Source of the DNA: Actinoplanes xinjiangensis
Lineage (GTDB): Bacteria > Actinomycetota > Actinomycetes > Mycobacteriales > Micromonosporaceae
Length of the DNA: 64,000 bases
Assembly (NCBI RefSeq): GCF_003148685.1
Contig: NZ_QGGR01000010.1
Location: 124,001-188,000 of the forward strand
Direction of reading: 5' to 3'
A program made the position numbers and the translations under genes. The first letter of the stretch is position 1, and each line of letters begins with the position of its first letter. Positions 43,332 to 52,642 of this stretch are shown here, piece after piece. The notes under the pieces were generated by a model. The model saw only the letters and a program-made list of their open reading frames with translations, was not told the origin of the DNA and did not search any database.

Positions 43332-44285
43332 ATGGCGAACACGAGTGCACGGATGCTGCGGCTGCTGTCGCTGCTGCAGACCCATCGCTACTGGCCGGGC
43401 TCCGAACTCGCCGACCGCCTCGAGGTCAGCGCCCGGACGCTGCGCCGCGACGTGGACCGGCTCCGCGAGCTGGGCTATCCGGTCGACGCCGCCCGCGGCG
43501 TGGCCGGTGGCTACCAGTTGCAGGCCGGGGCGGCGATGCCGCCCCTGCTGCTCGACGACGAGGAGGCGGTGGCCATCGCGGTCGGCCTGCGCAGCGCCGC
43601 GGCGGGCGCGGTCGCCGGCTTCGAGGAGACCTCGGTACGCGCGCTCGCCAAGGTGATCCAGTTGCTCCCGCCCCGGTTGCGGCGCCGCATCGACGCGCTC
43701 CAGGCGGTCACCACGCCGGGGGTGTTCGGTGGCGGCCCGGTTCTCGACGCGCTCACCCTGACCACCCTCGCCATGGCGTGCCGCGGTGAGGAGCGGCTGC
43801 GGTTCGACTACGCCCCGCGGGAGGGCGAGGCCGCCCGCCGGCACGTGGAGCCGCACCGGCTGGTGTCGCTGGGCCGCCGGTGGTATCTGGTGGCCTGGGA
43901 TCTGGATCGCGGCGACTGGCGCAGTTTCCGGGTGGACCGGCTCACCGCCCCGGAGCCGACCGGCGCGCGGTTCCGCCCGCGCGAGCTGCCCGGCGGCGAT
44001 CCGGTGGAGTGGCTGCGCTCACGGATGCGGACCATCCCCAGCCGTTACGACGTGTCGGTGGTGATCCAGACCGATGCCGCGACGATCCGTGGTTTCGTCG
44101 GCAACTGGGGCCGGGCCGAGGAGCTGCCGGAGGGCGGCTGCCGGCTGCGGATGAACGTCGACGACCTGGGCTGGCCGGTGATGGTGCTCGGTGTGCTGGC
44201 CGTGCCCTTCACCGTGGAGTCGCCCGATGAGCTGCGTGACCTGGCGCGCCGCACCGGGGAGGCCCTGGTGCGGCACGCGGGCTGA
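43332..44285 (+). CDS. WYL-domain transcriptional regulator
   Basis: 317 residues. The N-terminal winged HTH (SELADRLEVSARTLRRDVDRL) is followed by a WYL domain (about 140-220, with RRWYLVAWDLDRGDWRSFRVDRL) and a C-terminal extension. WYL domains sense nucleic acid or other ligands. The ATG has CTGGAG upstream. It is divergent from the ABC exporter genes and is their probable regulator. A hairpin follows the stop. Confidence 0.94.
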   Translation: MANTSARMLRLLSLLQTHRYWPGSELADRLEVSARTLRRDVDRLRELGYPVDAARGVAGGYQLQAGAAMPPLLLDDEEAVAIAVGLRSAAAGAVAGFEETSVRALAKVIQLLPPRLRRRIDALQAVTTPGVFGGGPVLDALTLTTLAMACRGEERLRFDYAPREGEAARRHVEPHRLVSLGRRWYLVAWDLDRGDWRSFRVDRLTAPEPTGARFRPRELPGGDPVEWLRSRMRTIPSRYDVSVVIQTDAATIRGFVGNWGRAEELPEGGCRLRMNVDDLGWPVMVLGVLAVPFTVESPDELRDLARRTGEALVRHAG

Positions 44286-44295
44286 CGACTATGGA

Positions 44296-44324
44296 CGGAC
44301 CGGCGCCCCCGTGGCGCCGGTCCG
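44296..44324. terminator. Bidirectional hairpin terminator
   Basis: Perfect 12-bp arms (44296-44307, 44313-44324) with a five-base loop, between the convergent WYL and sigma-partner genes. Confidence 0.8.
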
Positions 44325-44391
44325 CAGGGAAGAACTTAGCGACGGGGTACGACAAATTTCTGTCATGTTTAAGTGAGCGCTTATATAGATG

Positions 44392-45441
44392 TCACCGGCT
44401 GCGGCGCACCGACGCGGTGAGCTGGAGAACCTGCTCGGTGGTGAAGGTCCGTGGGGTCATCACCCGGACGATCGAGCGGTCGGCGAGACGGGTCTGCACC
44501 ATCCAGAAGTCGCGGGCCCGGAAGAGGTCGGCCGGGCGGCCCTGCACGGTCACCTTCGTCGCCTTCTCCAGGCCGTCGATCTCCGCCGCCCGGAAGAGCG
44601 GCTTCGACCTCGGCGCCCACTGCACGTGGAAGTCGGTCTCCGGGTGCACGGGATCGCGGTACATCAGGATCGCCTCGTCCTTGAAGGCGGCCAGTTCCCA
44701 GCCGTCCGGGACGAGTCCCACGGTCACCTCGAAGTGCAGCCGCTGCGGCCGGTCCCGGACCTTTCCGGCCAGGTCGATCAGGGCGCCGGGGGTGCCGTAC
44801 CGTCCCTGGCCGGTCAGGCGCAGCCACACGCCGTCGCGATGCTCCCAGACCAGCGTGAGCGGAGGGCGGCCGTCGTCGGCGGTCCCGTTGAACGCCACGA
44901 TGCGGCCGGGGCGGCCGTCGATCTCGACGTCGATCACACCGGCACCGGACAGCGCGCCACCATCGTCCTCGGTGGTGCTGTTCAGATAGACGTCGCTGCG
45001 GTCCTCGGCCAGGTAGACCGCGATCACCGGGCCACCCGGGTCGGCGGTGAAGACCGCGTCGCCCAGGCCGGAGATCGTGTACGGGAAGGCCGGAGCCGTG
45101 GCTGCCACCAGGCGGATCGCATCGGTCCCGGTTCCGCTTCCGGTGCCGGTGCCGGTGCCGGTGCCGGGACTGGCGGGAGCGGTGGTCGTGGTCGGCGGCG
45201 TGGTGGTGGGTGCGGCGTCCGGGCGGGCGGCGGGGCGGGGGATCACCACGACGGCGACGGTCACCGCACCGGCCAGGGCGAGCCCGGCGATCGCCAGACG
45301 GCGGGCCGGGAACGACCGGCGGCCCGGGACGGCGGCCGGGTCCATGCCGGCGAGCAGCCGGGCCCGCGCCGAGGCCAGCGCCGCATCGGACACGTCAGCG
45401 GCGTCCGGGCCGTATCGGTCGAGCAGCTCCAGGTCGTTCAT
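44392..45441 (-). CDS. Membrane protein coupled to ECF sigma factor
   Basis: 349 residues: a cytosolic N terminus (about 1-45), one transmembrane helix (about 47-68), a Thr/Pro/Gly-Thr linker including (GT)n repeats, and a large extracytoplasmic domain. Its start overlaps the sigma gene stop by four bases (ATGA), the position of an anti-sigma factor, but no HxxxCxxC zinc motif is present. It is probably an unclassified membrane regulator or target of the sigma factor. Confidence 0.8.
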   Translation of the reverse strand: MNDLELLDRYGPDAADVSDAALASARARLLAGMDPAAVPGRRSFPARRLAIAGLALAGAVTVAVVVIPRPAARPDAAPTTTPPTTTTAPASPGTGTGTGTGSGTGTDAIRLVAATAPAFPYTISGLGDAVFTADPGGPVIAVYLAEDRSDVYLNSTTEDDGGALSGAGVIDVEIDGRPGRIVAFNGTADDGRPPLTLVWEHRDGVWLRLTGQGRYGTPGALIDLAGKVRDRPQRLHFEVTVGLVPDGWELAAFKDEAILMYRDPVHPETDFHVQWAPRSKPLFRAAEIDGLEKATKVTVQGRPADLFRARDFWMVQTRLADRSIVRVMTPRTFTTEQVLQLTASVRRSR

Positions 45442-45998
45442 TTCTCTCCCTCCGAGGGCATGGCGACAGCGAGGACGGCACGGGTCACCTTGCGGGCCCG
45501 GTTGATCCGCGAGCGGACGGTCCCCAGCGGGATGCCCAGGGTGGTGGCGATCTCGGCGTACGAGAGCTGGGCATAGGCCAGAAGCAACAGCGCGTCGCGG
45601 TCGCCCGGCTTGAGTCTCGCCAGCGCCGCGGCCAGATCGGCGCGGAGGGCCGCGGCGTCGACCCGCTCGTCGGCCCGTTCGTCGTCGTGCGGGGCGGGCT
45701 GCTCCCGGGCGGCCCGGGCCAGCGCCCGGTAGTGCCGCTCCTCCTGCCGTACGTGCCGGTGCAGCACGTTGGTGGCGATGCCGAACAACCAGGGCCGTAC
45801 CTCCAGGCCGAGTGGCTGGTAGGCGGCCCGTCTGCGGAAGGCGATCAGGAACGTCTCGGCGAGCAGGTCGTCCGCGGGCGCCCCGATCCGGCGGGCCAGA
45901 TAGCGGTGGATCGCCACGGCGTGCCGGTCGAACAGCGGCGCGAACTGTTCCGGCTCCCGCACCGATTCCTGGATCAGCACGTCGTCGGCGAGGTGCAT
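45438..45998 (-). CDS. ECF RNA polymerase sigma factor
   Basis: 186 residues from the ATG (MHLADD; a GTG eight codons upstream is possible). Sigma region 2 includes LFDRHAVAIHRYLARRIG and DDLLAETFLIAFRRR; region 4 is LLLLAYAQLSYAEIATTLGIPLGTVRSRINRARK. It directs RNA polymerase to stress or envelope promoters. Translationally coupled to the downstream membrane protein, its presumed regulator. Confidence 0.93.
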   Translation of the reverse strand: MHLADDVLIQESVREPEQFAPLFDRHAVAIHRYLARRIGAPADDLLAETFLIAFRRRAAYQPLGLEVRPWLFGIATNVLHRHVRQEERHYRALARAAREQPAPHDDERADERVDAAALRADLAAALARLKPGDRDALLLLAYAQLSYAEIATTLGIPLGTVRSRINRARKVTRAVLAVAMPSEGEK

Positions 45999-46065
45999 CG
46001 GTAACGAGCGTAGGTCGTTCACACCCGTTGATGCCCGCAACGGCCGATCCGGTTCACGCCGACTG

Positions 46066-46572
46066 TCAGATCGGCCGGGAGAACCGCCACGACCAGGCGT
46101 TGTCGGCCTCGGTGGAACCGTAGGTGCGGCGCCGTTCGACCTTGCGGAAGCCACGCGCCTCGTAGAACGGGATGCCCAGTTCGTTGCCGTCCAGCGCGGC
46201 GACCCACATCTCGGTGGCGCCCAGCTCGCGCAACTGCCCGGTGACCCGGTCCAGCAGCAGGGTCCCGAGGCCGCGGCCGCGCTCGTCCGGATCGAGGTAG
46301 AGCACGAACAGCTCGCCGACGCCGGGCCTGAGGAGACCGCCGCCGGCCGCGCCCAGGACCCGTCCGTCCTCCTCGGCGACCTGGTAGCCCAGCCAGCCGG
46401 GAGGAGCCGCGGGGACCTCTTTGGACACCCGCTCCACCTGGTAGAACTCCGCGATCATGCGCTCGATGAACGCGCTGCTCAGCAGGGCCGGATAGGTCCG
46501 CCGGTAACCCCGTGCGCAGATGTCGGCGATCGCCTCGGCGTCCTCGTCACGAGCCGCTCGTACCACTGCCAT
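46066..46572 (-). CDS. GNAT-family N-acetyltransferase
   Basis: 168-residue acetyltransferase with the acetyl-CoA motif LDPDERGRGLGTLLLDRV and the C-terminal motif FYEARGFRKVERRRTY. Acceptor unknown. Its start lies within the 3' end of the upstream GNAT gene (26-base overlap), so the two are co-transcribed. Confidence 0.92.
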   Translation of the reverse strand: MAVVRAARDEDAEAIADICARGYRRTYPALLSSAFIERMIAEFYQVERVSKEVPAAPPGWLGYQVAEEDGRVLGAAGGGLLRPGVGELFVLYLDPDERGRGLGTLLLDRVTGQLRELGATEMWVAALDGNELGIPFYEARGFRKVERRRTYGSTEADNAWSWRFSRPI

Positions 46573-47110
46573 CCGCCGAGGATAGGGCGCGCTGCCGGAT
46601 GTGGTCGTCGTGCCACTCGGAGCCGACCCGGAACCGTTTCACCCCGACGATCTCGAAGCCGTGCCTGGCGTAGAACTTCGCGGCCCGCACATTGCGCTGG
46701 TTGACGCCGAGCCAGCAGCTCGCGGCGCCGGTCCCGGAGGCGGCGGCGAGCGTCGCGGTCATCAGCGCGGACGCGGCCCCGGTGCCGTGCCGCTCCGGCG
46801 CCAGGTAGAACTTGCTCAACTCGATGCTGCCGGCCTGCTCGACCACGGCGGCCACGTCCGGGTCGGTGATCGGGCCGCCGGCCAGCATGGAATAGCCGGT
46901 CGGCTCGCCGTCGACGGAGACGATCACCAGGATGCGCGCCGGGTCGGCCAGGTAGCCGGCGAAGCTCGCCACCGACAGGTTCGTCGCGACGAACGCGTCG
47001 ATGTCGGCCTGGGCGGTGCCGGGTGGGCAGGCCAGCCCGAACGTCCGTGCGGCCAGGTCGTGAAGGACCGGTTCGTCACCTGCGCGAGCGAGACGTGTGA
47101 TGGTCGTCAT
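46547..47110 (-). CDS. GNAT-family N-acetyltransferase
   Basis: 187-residue acetyltransferase. Motif A is FYLAPERHGTGAASALM, in which the usual RxxGxG/A reads RHGTGA, and motif B is NVRAAKFYARHGFEIVGVK. First gene of a two-GNAT operon divergent from the GH20 gene. Acceptor unknown. Confidence 0.92.
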   Translation of the reverse strand: MTTITRLARAGDEPVLHDLAARTFGLACPPGTAQADIDAFVATNLSVASFAGYLADPARILVIVSVDGEPTGYSMLAGGPITDPDVAAVVEQAGSIELSKFYLAPERHGTGAASALMTATLAAASGTGAASCWLGVNQRNVRAAKFYARHGFEIVGVKRFRVGSEWHDDHIRQRALSSADGSGTSGS

Positions 47111-47122
47111 AGCCTAACTGTT

Positions 47123-47128
47123 TACAAT
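47123..47128 (+). promoter_or_regulatory. -10 element of a probable leaderless GH20 transcript
   Basis: TACAAT lies seven bases before the GH20 GTG, the spacing at which transcription would begin on or next to the start codon. No Shine-Dalgarno sequence is present. Confidence 0.5.
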
Positions 47129-47135
47129 CTTCAGA

Positions 47136-48542
47136 GTGAGCGATCGGACGCAACGACTCGGCGATGTTATCCCCCGACCGGCCTCGGTGCGGCCGGTCCC
47201 GGCCGCATCGTTCGCGATCATCGACGGCGGTACGGCGGTGAGCGCCCCGCCACCCCTCGAAGGCGTCGCCGCGCACCTGGGCCTGCCCCTGGCCGCCGAC
47301 GGCGCGATCGCTCTGGCGCTGGACGAGGCGCTCCCCGCCGAGGCCTACCGCCTGGAGATCACCGCCACCGGCGTGACCCTGGCCGGCGGCTCCCCGCAGG
47401 GCGTCTTCTGGGGCGTGCAGACGCTGCGCCAGCTGGGCCGGGAGCTGCCCGGCGGTGTCATCGAGGACCACCCGCGGTACGCCTACCGCGGCGCGATGCT
47501 CGACCTGGCCCGGCACTTCTTCACCCCCGCGCAGATCAAGGCGCACGTCGACCTGCTGGTCCAGTTCAAGATCAATCACCTGCACCTGCACCTCACCGAC
47601 GACCAGGGCTGGCGGCTGGAGATCCCCGGCTGGCCCCGGCTCACCGAGGTCAGCGGCGGCCCGGGCACCGGCGTCGACGGGGCCGGGCCGGGCTTTCTCA
47701 CCCTCGGGGACTACGCCGACGTCGTCGCGTACGCGGCCGACCGGTTCGTCACGATCGTTCCTGAGATCGACATGCCCGGCCACGTGAACGCGGTACACGT
47801 CGCCTATCCGGAGCTGACCGCCGACGGCCGGCCGGTCGCGCCGCGTACCGACGCCGAGGTCGGCTACTCCTCACTGGTAGCCGGCCGCGAGGAGACGTAC
47901 ACCTTCGTCGAGACCGTGCTCAAGACGGTCGCCGGCCTCACCCCCGGCCCCTATCTGCACATCGGCGGCGACGAGTGCCTCTCCACGCCGCCGGAGGACT
48001 ACCGCACGTTCCTGGAGCGGGTGCTGCCGATCCCGGGCCGGTTCGGCAAGAGCGTGATCGGCTGGCACGAGATCGCCGGCGTCGACCTGCCCGAGGACGC
48101 GGTCGTCCAGTACTGGCGGATCGAGGCCACCGACGACGCCGTGGCGCGGGCCGCCGCCGACGGCCGCCGGGTGATCGTCTCCCCGGCCGACCGCACCTAC
48201 CTCGACATGAAGTACGACGCGGACACCCCGCTCGGGCTGGACTGGGCCGGGCATCTGAGCGTCGAGCGCGCCTACGACTGGGACCCGGCCGAGCGCCTGC
48301 CCGGGGTCGGCGAGGACGCCATCCTCGGAGTGGAGGCACCGCTCTGGTCGGAGACCCTGCGCAGCGTCGACGACCTGCGCTATCTCACCTTCCCGCGGCT
48401 GCCCGCGGTCGCCGAGGTGGCCTGGTCACCGCGGGACGGCCGGGACTGGCAGTCCTTCCGGGAGCGGCTGGCCGCCTTCGGTCCCCGCTGGACCGCCGGC
48501 GGAATCAGCTTTCACCGCTCACCGGAGATCGACTGGCACTGA
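47136..48542 (+). CDS. GH20 beta-N-acetylhexosaminidase
   Basis: 468-residue cytosolic enzyme (no signal peptide) removing terminal GlcNAc or GalNAc by substrate-assisted catalysis. An N-terminal GH20b domain (about 1-110) precedes the barrel, which starts YRGAMLDLARHFF and has the catalytic Asp279-Glu280 pair in HIGGDE; WRLEIPGWP and the C-terminal Trp motifs fit. It likely processes chitobiose or peptidoglycan fragments. Its 3' end overlaps the convergent P450 gene by 38 bases. Confidence 0.94.
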   Translation: MSDRTQRLGDVIPRPASVRPVPAASFAIIDGGTAVSAPPPLEGVAAHLGLPLAADGAIALALDEALPAEAYRLEITATGVTLAGGSPQGVFWGVQTLRQLGRELPGGVIEDHPRYAYRGAMLDLARHFFTPAQIKAHVDLLVQFKINHLHLHLTDDQGWRLEIPGWPRLTEVSGGPGTGVDGAGPGFLTLGDYADVVAYAADRFVTIVPEIDMPGHVNAVHVAYPELTADGRPVAPRTDAEVGYSSLVAGREETYTFVETVLKTVAGLTPGPYLHIGGDECLSTPPEDYRTFLERVLPIPGRFGKSVIGWHEIAGVDLPEDAVVQYWRIEATDDAVARAAADGRRVIVSPADRTYLDMKYDADTPLGLDWAGHLSVERAYDWDPAERLPGVGEDAILGVEAPLWSETLRSVDDLRYLTFPRLPAVAEVAWSPRDGRDWQSFRERLAAFGPRWTAGGISFHRSPEIDWH

Positions 48543-49776
48543 CCGCGGGCACCGGTGCCGACATCCGGTGCTCCGGCACCACGAGGCGGATCCGGTCGCG
48601 GGGCCGTGCCGGGATCCGGGACAGATCGATCCCGGTGTCCTGCGGCGGCAGGTAGTGGTCGAGTGCGGCGAGCCGGCGCGACAGCGTGCCCAGCAGCGCG
48701 ATGGTGATCTTCTCGCCCGGGCAGCGGTGCCCGGTCCGGGGATCGCCGCCGCCCTGGGGGATCAGATCGAACTCGCCGATCTCGCGATCGAGGAAACGGT
48801 CCGGGTCGAAGCGGTACGGATCGGTCCACAGCTCGGGGTCGTGATTCTGGCCGTAGACGTCCAGCAGCACCAGCGTCCCGGCCGGGATCGGCTCGCCGTG
48901 GAAGAACAGGTCACGGGTGGCCCGGCCGCCCAGGAACGGGGCGAACGGGTAGAAGCGCCGCACCTCGTGCGTGAACGCCAGGGTGTATTCGTCGTCGCCG
49001 GCCCGTAGGCGGGACTGGTGCCGCGGCCACATGTCCATGGCGTGCGCGGCGAACGCGACGAACCACGCCACGGCGATCGCCGGGCGGATGACGTTCAGCA
49101 GTTCGACGGCCGCGACCCGCGGGTCCAGCGGCGTGCCGTCGTCGCTGTGGTGCGCGATCACCGACAACGGGCTCGTGGTGAGCGGCTTCTCGCGTACCCC
49201 TGAAATGATCTTCGAAAGACGGTGTTCCTGGGCCCGTCGTGCCACCAGCGCCCGCGCCGCGCGGGGACCGGCCGTCGCGAACCCGTCCACCATCGCGACG
49301 CAGTCCCGGGCGAGGGTCACGATCTCGCGATCCTCCAAGGGCATGCCGACCCAGCGCGACACCGCCCGCGCGATGACCCGCGCCGACTCGTCGAACAGGC
49401 GCACCGGCGGCCCGCCACGCCAGCCGTCGGCCGCCGCGTCGAACTCCTCACCGGCGATCTTCGCGAGCCGGTCGATGCCGTCACCCGACAGCAGCGACGT
49501 GAACAGCGCCTTGCGCCGCAGGTGATCGTCGCCGTCCAGCGTGTGCACCGCGCCCGCACCGAAGAGGGTGTGCACCACCAGGCCCGGCAGTGCCGTGTGC
49601 CGCTCCAGGTTGCCCGGCGCGTAGAAGAACCGGGCCGCGGCGGCACCACAGACGCCCACCGCCGGTTGTCCCATCACCCGGGTCCGGACCGGTCCGCCAC
49701 CCGCCCGGCGGCGGAGATCCGGCAGCCACGCGTACCCCTTCAGAGCGACGGCCAGTGTCTGATCTAGGTCAGCCAT
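48505..49776 (-). CDS. CYP152-type P450 (fatty acid peroxygenase)
   Basis: 423 residues. It differs from monooxygenase P450s in the way CYP152 enzymes do: the I-helix carries Arg231-Pro232 (LLNVIRPAIAVAWF) in place of the acid-alcohol pair, and the heme loop is IPQGGGDPRTGHRCPGEK with Cys352. These enzymes use H2O2 to hydroxylate or decarboxylate fatty acids, the substrate carboxylate binding that Arg; no redox partner is needed. The ATG is taken as start (GTG six codons upstream is possible), with a -10-like TAATAC seven bases before. Confidence 0.92.
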   Translation of the reverse strand: MADLDQTLAVALKGYAWLPDLRRRAGGGPVRTRVMGQPAVGVCGAAAARFFYAPGNLERHTALPGLVVHTLFGAGAVHTLDGDDHLRRKALFTSLLSGDGIDRLAKIAGEEFDAAADGWRGGPPVRLFDESARVIARAVSRWVGMPLEDREIVTLARDCVAMVDGFATAGPRAARALVARRAQEHRLSKIISGVREKPLTTSPLSVIAHHSDDGTPLDPRVAAVELLNVIRPAIAVAWFVAFAAHAMDMWPRHQSRLRAGDDEYTLAFTHEVRRFYPFAPFLGGRATRDLFFHGEPIPAGTLVLLDVYGQNHDPELWTDPYRFDPDRFLDREIGEFDLIPQGGGDPRTGHRCPGEKITIALLGTLSRRLAALDHYLPPQDTGIDLSRIPARPRDRIRLVVPEHRMSAPVPAVSASRSPVSGES

Positions 49777-49783
49777 AGCCGTC

Positions 49784-49789
49784 GTATTA
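49784..49789 (-). promoter_or_regulatory. -10-like element of the CYP152 gene
   Basis: TAATAC on the minus strand, seven bases from the ATG, with no ribosome site between; a leaderless transcript is plausible. Confidence 0.4.
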
Positions 49790-49867
49790 CCCACAGCGCG
49801 GGCACGAAACGGTTACGCACGGTTTTGGCCCTAGTCTGGGTGGCCCACCGGGCGGGAGGAGCGCGGG

Positions 49868-51952
49868 TTGAGCAAGGGTGCACCAGGGGCGGGGCGGTCG
49901 GCTGCCGCGCTGGCCGGGTTCCTCGTCGTCGCCGGAGCGCAGCTCGCCGTCGTGCTGGCCGCCCTCTGGGCGGTGCTGTGGCTGCTGCCCGGCTCACTCG
50001 CGCTACGGATCGGCGCGCCGCTCAGCCTCGCCACGTTCGGCACCCTGGCGTACGCCACCTGGCGCGCCCTGCACAGCCGGCACCGTACCCCCGCCGGCGT
50101 GGCCGTCGGCCGCGACCAGGCGCCCCGTCTGTGGGAACTGGTCGACGATGCCGCGAAGGCGGCCGGGGTCGCCCCGCCGGCCGGGATGACCGTCGTCGCC
50201 GACGCCACGGTGGCCCTCGGCGAGCGCACCCACCTGCTCGGCCTGATCGGCGGGCGCCGTGACCTCTACCTGGGCCTGCCGCTGCTCCAGGCGCTCGAGC
50301 CGGACCGGCTGACCGCCGTCGTCACGCACGAGCTGGCACACGGGTCGGCCGCGCTGGGGCGGTGGGCGCCGCTCGCCTACCGGGGCCGGATCGCGGTCGG
50401 CCGGGCCATGCCGCGGATCTCCCGGCGCGGGCCGGCCGGGATCCTGCTGCGGATGTACGCCGGGTTCTACCGCCGGATGGACACGCCGTTCAGCCGCGCC
50501 CAGGAACTGGCCGCCGACCGGATCGCCGCGGCGCACGCCGGGACCGCGGCCACCGTCGCGGCGCTGCGGGACCTGCCGGCGCTGGCCGGGATGCAGCGGC
50601 TGTTCCACGCCGAATACGTGGGGCCCGGATGGCAGGCCGGATTCGTGCCGGACGACGTGTTCGGCGGGCTCCTGCGGGTGCTGGCGGCCCGGACCACCGA
50701 GATGACCATGCTCCGCGCCCGGGATCCGGAGCCGTCGGGGCCGTGGGACACCCATCCGCCGCTGGCCGAGCGGATCGCCGCCCTCTCCACGTCACCCTCG
50801 TCGGCCTCGCCTTCCACGCCTGCCGCATCGTCTGCATCTTCTGCACCGTCGACGCCTTCCGCACCGCCCACGGCCTCCGCGCCTTCCTCGTCGTCCACTG
50901 CGGATATCCCGGCCGCGCCGTCGCCCGCGGCATCGGAGCCGGATGCCGCCGGGTCGCCCTCGCCGGACCCGGCCGGGTCCTCTGCACCGGCGGCGGTCGA
51001 GGAGAAGCCGGCCGACGATCTGGTGCCGGATCTGCCGGCGCTCGGGCGGGCGCTGCAGGCCGTCGCCTTCCCGCCGGGCGGGCGGGCCGTGGTGAGCTGG
51101 GACGAATGTCTCAGCGTCGCCCGTACGTCCGAGATGGAACGGGAAGCCGAGGCGGCGCTGACGTCGATCTCCCGGGCCGTCGGCAGCCCGGTCCCGGACG
51201 CCGGGCGGTTGCTCGACCTCGCCGCCGACGGCCGGCTCCGGACAGCCGCCGAGGCGGTGTTCCCGGAGGCGCCGGCGGAGGAGACCACCGCGCGGATCGT
51301 CGAGCTGCTCGGCCTGATGCTGGCCCTCGCCGCGCTGCGCAGCGGGGTGGCCCGCTGGCGGCACAGCTGGACCGGCGCGGCCGAGGTGGTCGGCGCCGAC
51401 GGCACCTACCTCAACCTCGCCGAGCTGGCGGCCGGGGCGGCCGACCCGGAGACCACCGAGGCGGTCCGGAAGTGTCTGACCGAGGCCGGTGTGGACCTCG
51501 CCGCGGCGGCGTCCAGGCCGGGTTCGGCGCGCGCCCGGGTCCTCGGTGGACTGGTGAACCTGTCGGCGGACGGGGCACGTACCGACGTGCTGATCACCGA
51601 TCTCGGCCTGCTGCTGGTGCCGGGGCTGCCGCGAGGCCGGGGACCGGAGTCGAAACGGCGGCTGACCAGGATCGCGGCGGACGGTGTGCCGGTCGGCGGG
51701 ATGGCGGCGCCGGAGAGTGAACCGGCCGGTGCCCCCGCGGGTGACGGGCTTGCGCCGCCCCATGGGGGACGGTTCGTGCCGTTCGCCGACGTCGCCGGGG
51801 TGACCACAGTGCCCGGTCGGCGTAAGGGCTGGACGCTCGGGATGCGCGCGGGCGGGGAGTTGAGCCTGCGTTCGGCGTTCGACACCGATGAACTGCCCGG
51901 CGGATGGGCGGCCTGGGACGAGGCGGTGACCTTCCTCGCCGGGACCCGCTGA
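49868..51952 (+). CDS. M48-family membrane metalloprotease
   Basis: 694 residues. Two N-terminal helices (about 13-60) precede an M48 (HtpX/Ste24-like) protease domain with zinc motif HELAH (154-158) and third ligand Glu213 (AQELAADR). A Ser/Pro/Ala-rich linker (about 310-375) joins a large C-terminal region (about 380-694) not found in plain HtpX and of unknown function. The TTG start has GGGAGGAG upstream. Confidence 0.9.
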   Translation: MSKGAPGAGRSAAALAGFLVVAGAQLAVVLAALWAVLWLLPGSLALRIGAPLSLATFGTLAYATWRALHSRHRTPAGVAVGRDQAPRLWELVDDAAKAAGVAPPAGMTVVADATVALGERTHLLGLIGGRRDLYLGLPLLQALEPDRLTAVVTHELAHGSAALGRWAPLAYRGRIAVGRAMPRISRRGPAGILLRMYAGFYRRMDTPFSRAQELAADRIAAAHAGTAATVAALRDLPALAGMQRLFHAEYVGPGWQAGFVPDDVFGGLLRVLAARTTEMTMLRARDPEPSGPWDTHPPLAERIAALSTSPSSASPSTPAASSASSAPSTPSAPPTASAPSSSSTADIPAAPSPAASEPDAAGSPSPDPAGSSAPAAVEEKPADDLVPDLPALGRALQAVAFPPGGRAVVSWDECLSVARTSEMEREAEAALTSISRAVGSPVPDAGRLLDLAADGRLRTAAEAVFPEAPAEETTARIVELLGLMLALAALRSGVARWRHSWTGAAEVVGADGTYLNLAELAAGAADPETTEAVRKCLTEAGVDLAAAASRPGSARARVLGGLVNLSADGARTDVLITDLGLLLVPGLPRGRGPESKRRLTRIAADGVPVGGMAAPESEPAGAPAGDGLAPPHGGRFVPFADVAGVTTVPGRRKGWTLGMRAGGELSLRSAFDTDELPGGWAAWDEAVTFLAGTR

Positions 51953-52171
51953 GGCCCGCTCCAACCCGATGAGGTGATCGGCTGAACCCGTCGGGGCCCG
52001 CTCCCGTACCCGAAAGTGCACGCAGTCGCGTGTGCGACGGATGGGTAACCGGAACGTCACTTCGGGTCACAATTACCCCAACGATTTGTTCGCTTCATGT
52101 ACGTCCGGAATGGGTAGGCATGCTGCCGGACGAGGCGAGACGATCGTCGGGCGACGCGGGAAGGGGCCGGC

Positions 52172-52642
52172 ATGGAGCGAGGGCCGTTGGCGCTCTTCGG
52201 AGCCATACTCGCGGTCGGCGTCGGTCCCGCTCTGTGGCTCGGTGCCCAGCTCGGCGCGGTCAATCTCGCCCCCGGTCAGCGTCCCGCGCCGGTCGGTGAG
52301 CAGTTCCCCGGCGTCGACATGGACTTCGGCGGGGCCGGTGCGGGCGAGCTGCCGGACGACGACGAGCCACTGATCACGTACACGTACACGCCGCTCACGC
52401 CGGCCACCTCGGCCACGTCGGTGAAGCCGTCCCCGGTGGCGACCGGTGAGTCTCTGCCCAGCCGGACCGTGCCGCCCGCGCCTCCGCCACCGGTGCCGAC
52501 GCCCACCTCGGCCACGCCCCCGTCCTCGTCCTCGTCGTCCTCGTCGAATCCGTCGGCCGACCCGTCCGCCGGCGGTTCGACCACGCCGTCGGTCGAGCCC
52601 AGCAACTCCGTCTCGTCGTCGGCGTCCGCGGTCCCGGAGTGA
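52172..52642 (+). CDS. Ser/Pro/Thr-rich membrane-anchored protein
   Basis: 156 residues. One N-terminal helix (about 5-30) serves as anchor or signal; the rest is Pro/Ser/Thr-rich with poly-Pro and poly-Ser runs, typical of wall-spanning or glycosylated stalks. No catalytic motif. The ATG follows GAAGGGG. Its last codons and stop belong to a 26-bp tandem repeat. Confidence 0.72.
   Translation: MERGPLALFGAILAVGVGPALWLGAQLGAVNLAPGQRPAPVGEQFPGVDMDFGGAGAGELPDDDEPLITYTYTPLTPATSATSVKPSPVATGESLPSRTVPPAPPPPVPTPTSATPPSSSSSSSSNPSADPSAGGSTTPSVEPSNSVSSSASAVPE

Noticed and set aside
44392..45998. Classical zinc anti-sigma factor beside the ECF sigma gene
   Set aside because: No HxxxCxxC motif is present in the partner, so that label was not used.
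49784..49792. TAATACGAC resembling a phage T7 promoter
   Set aside because: Only the first nine bases match and the rest of the 18-bp consensus is absent; no phage genes are present.
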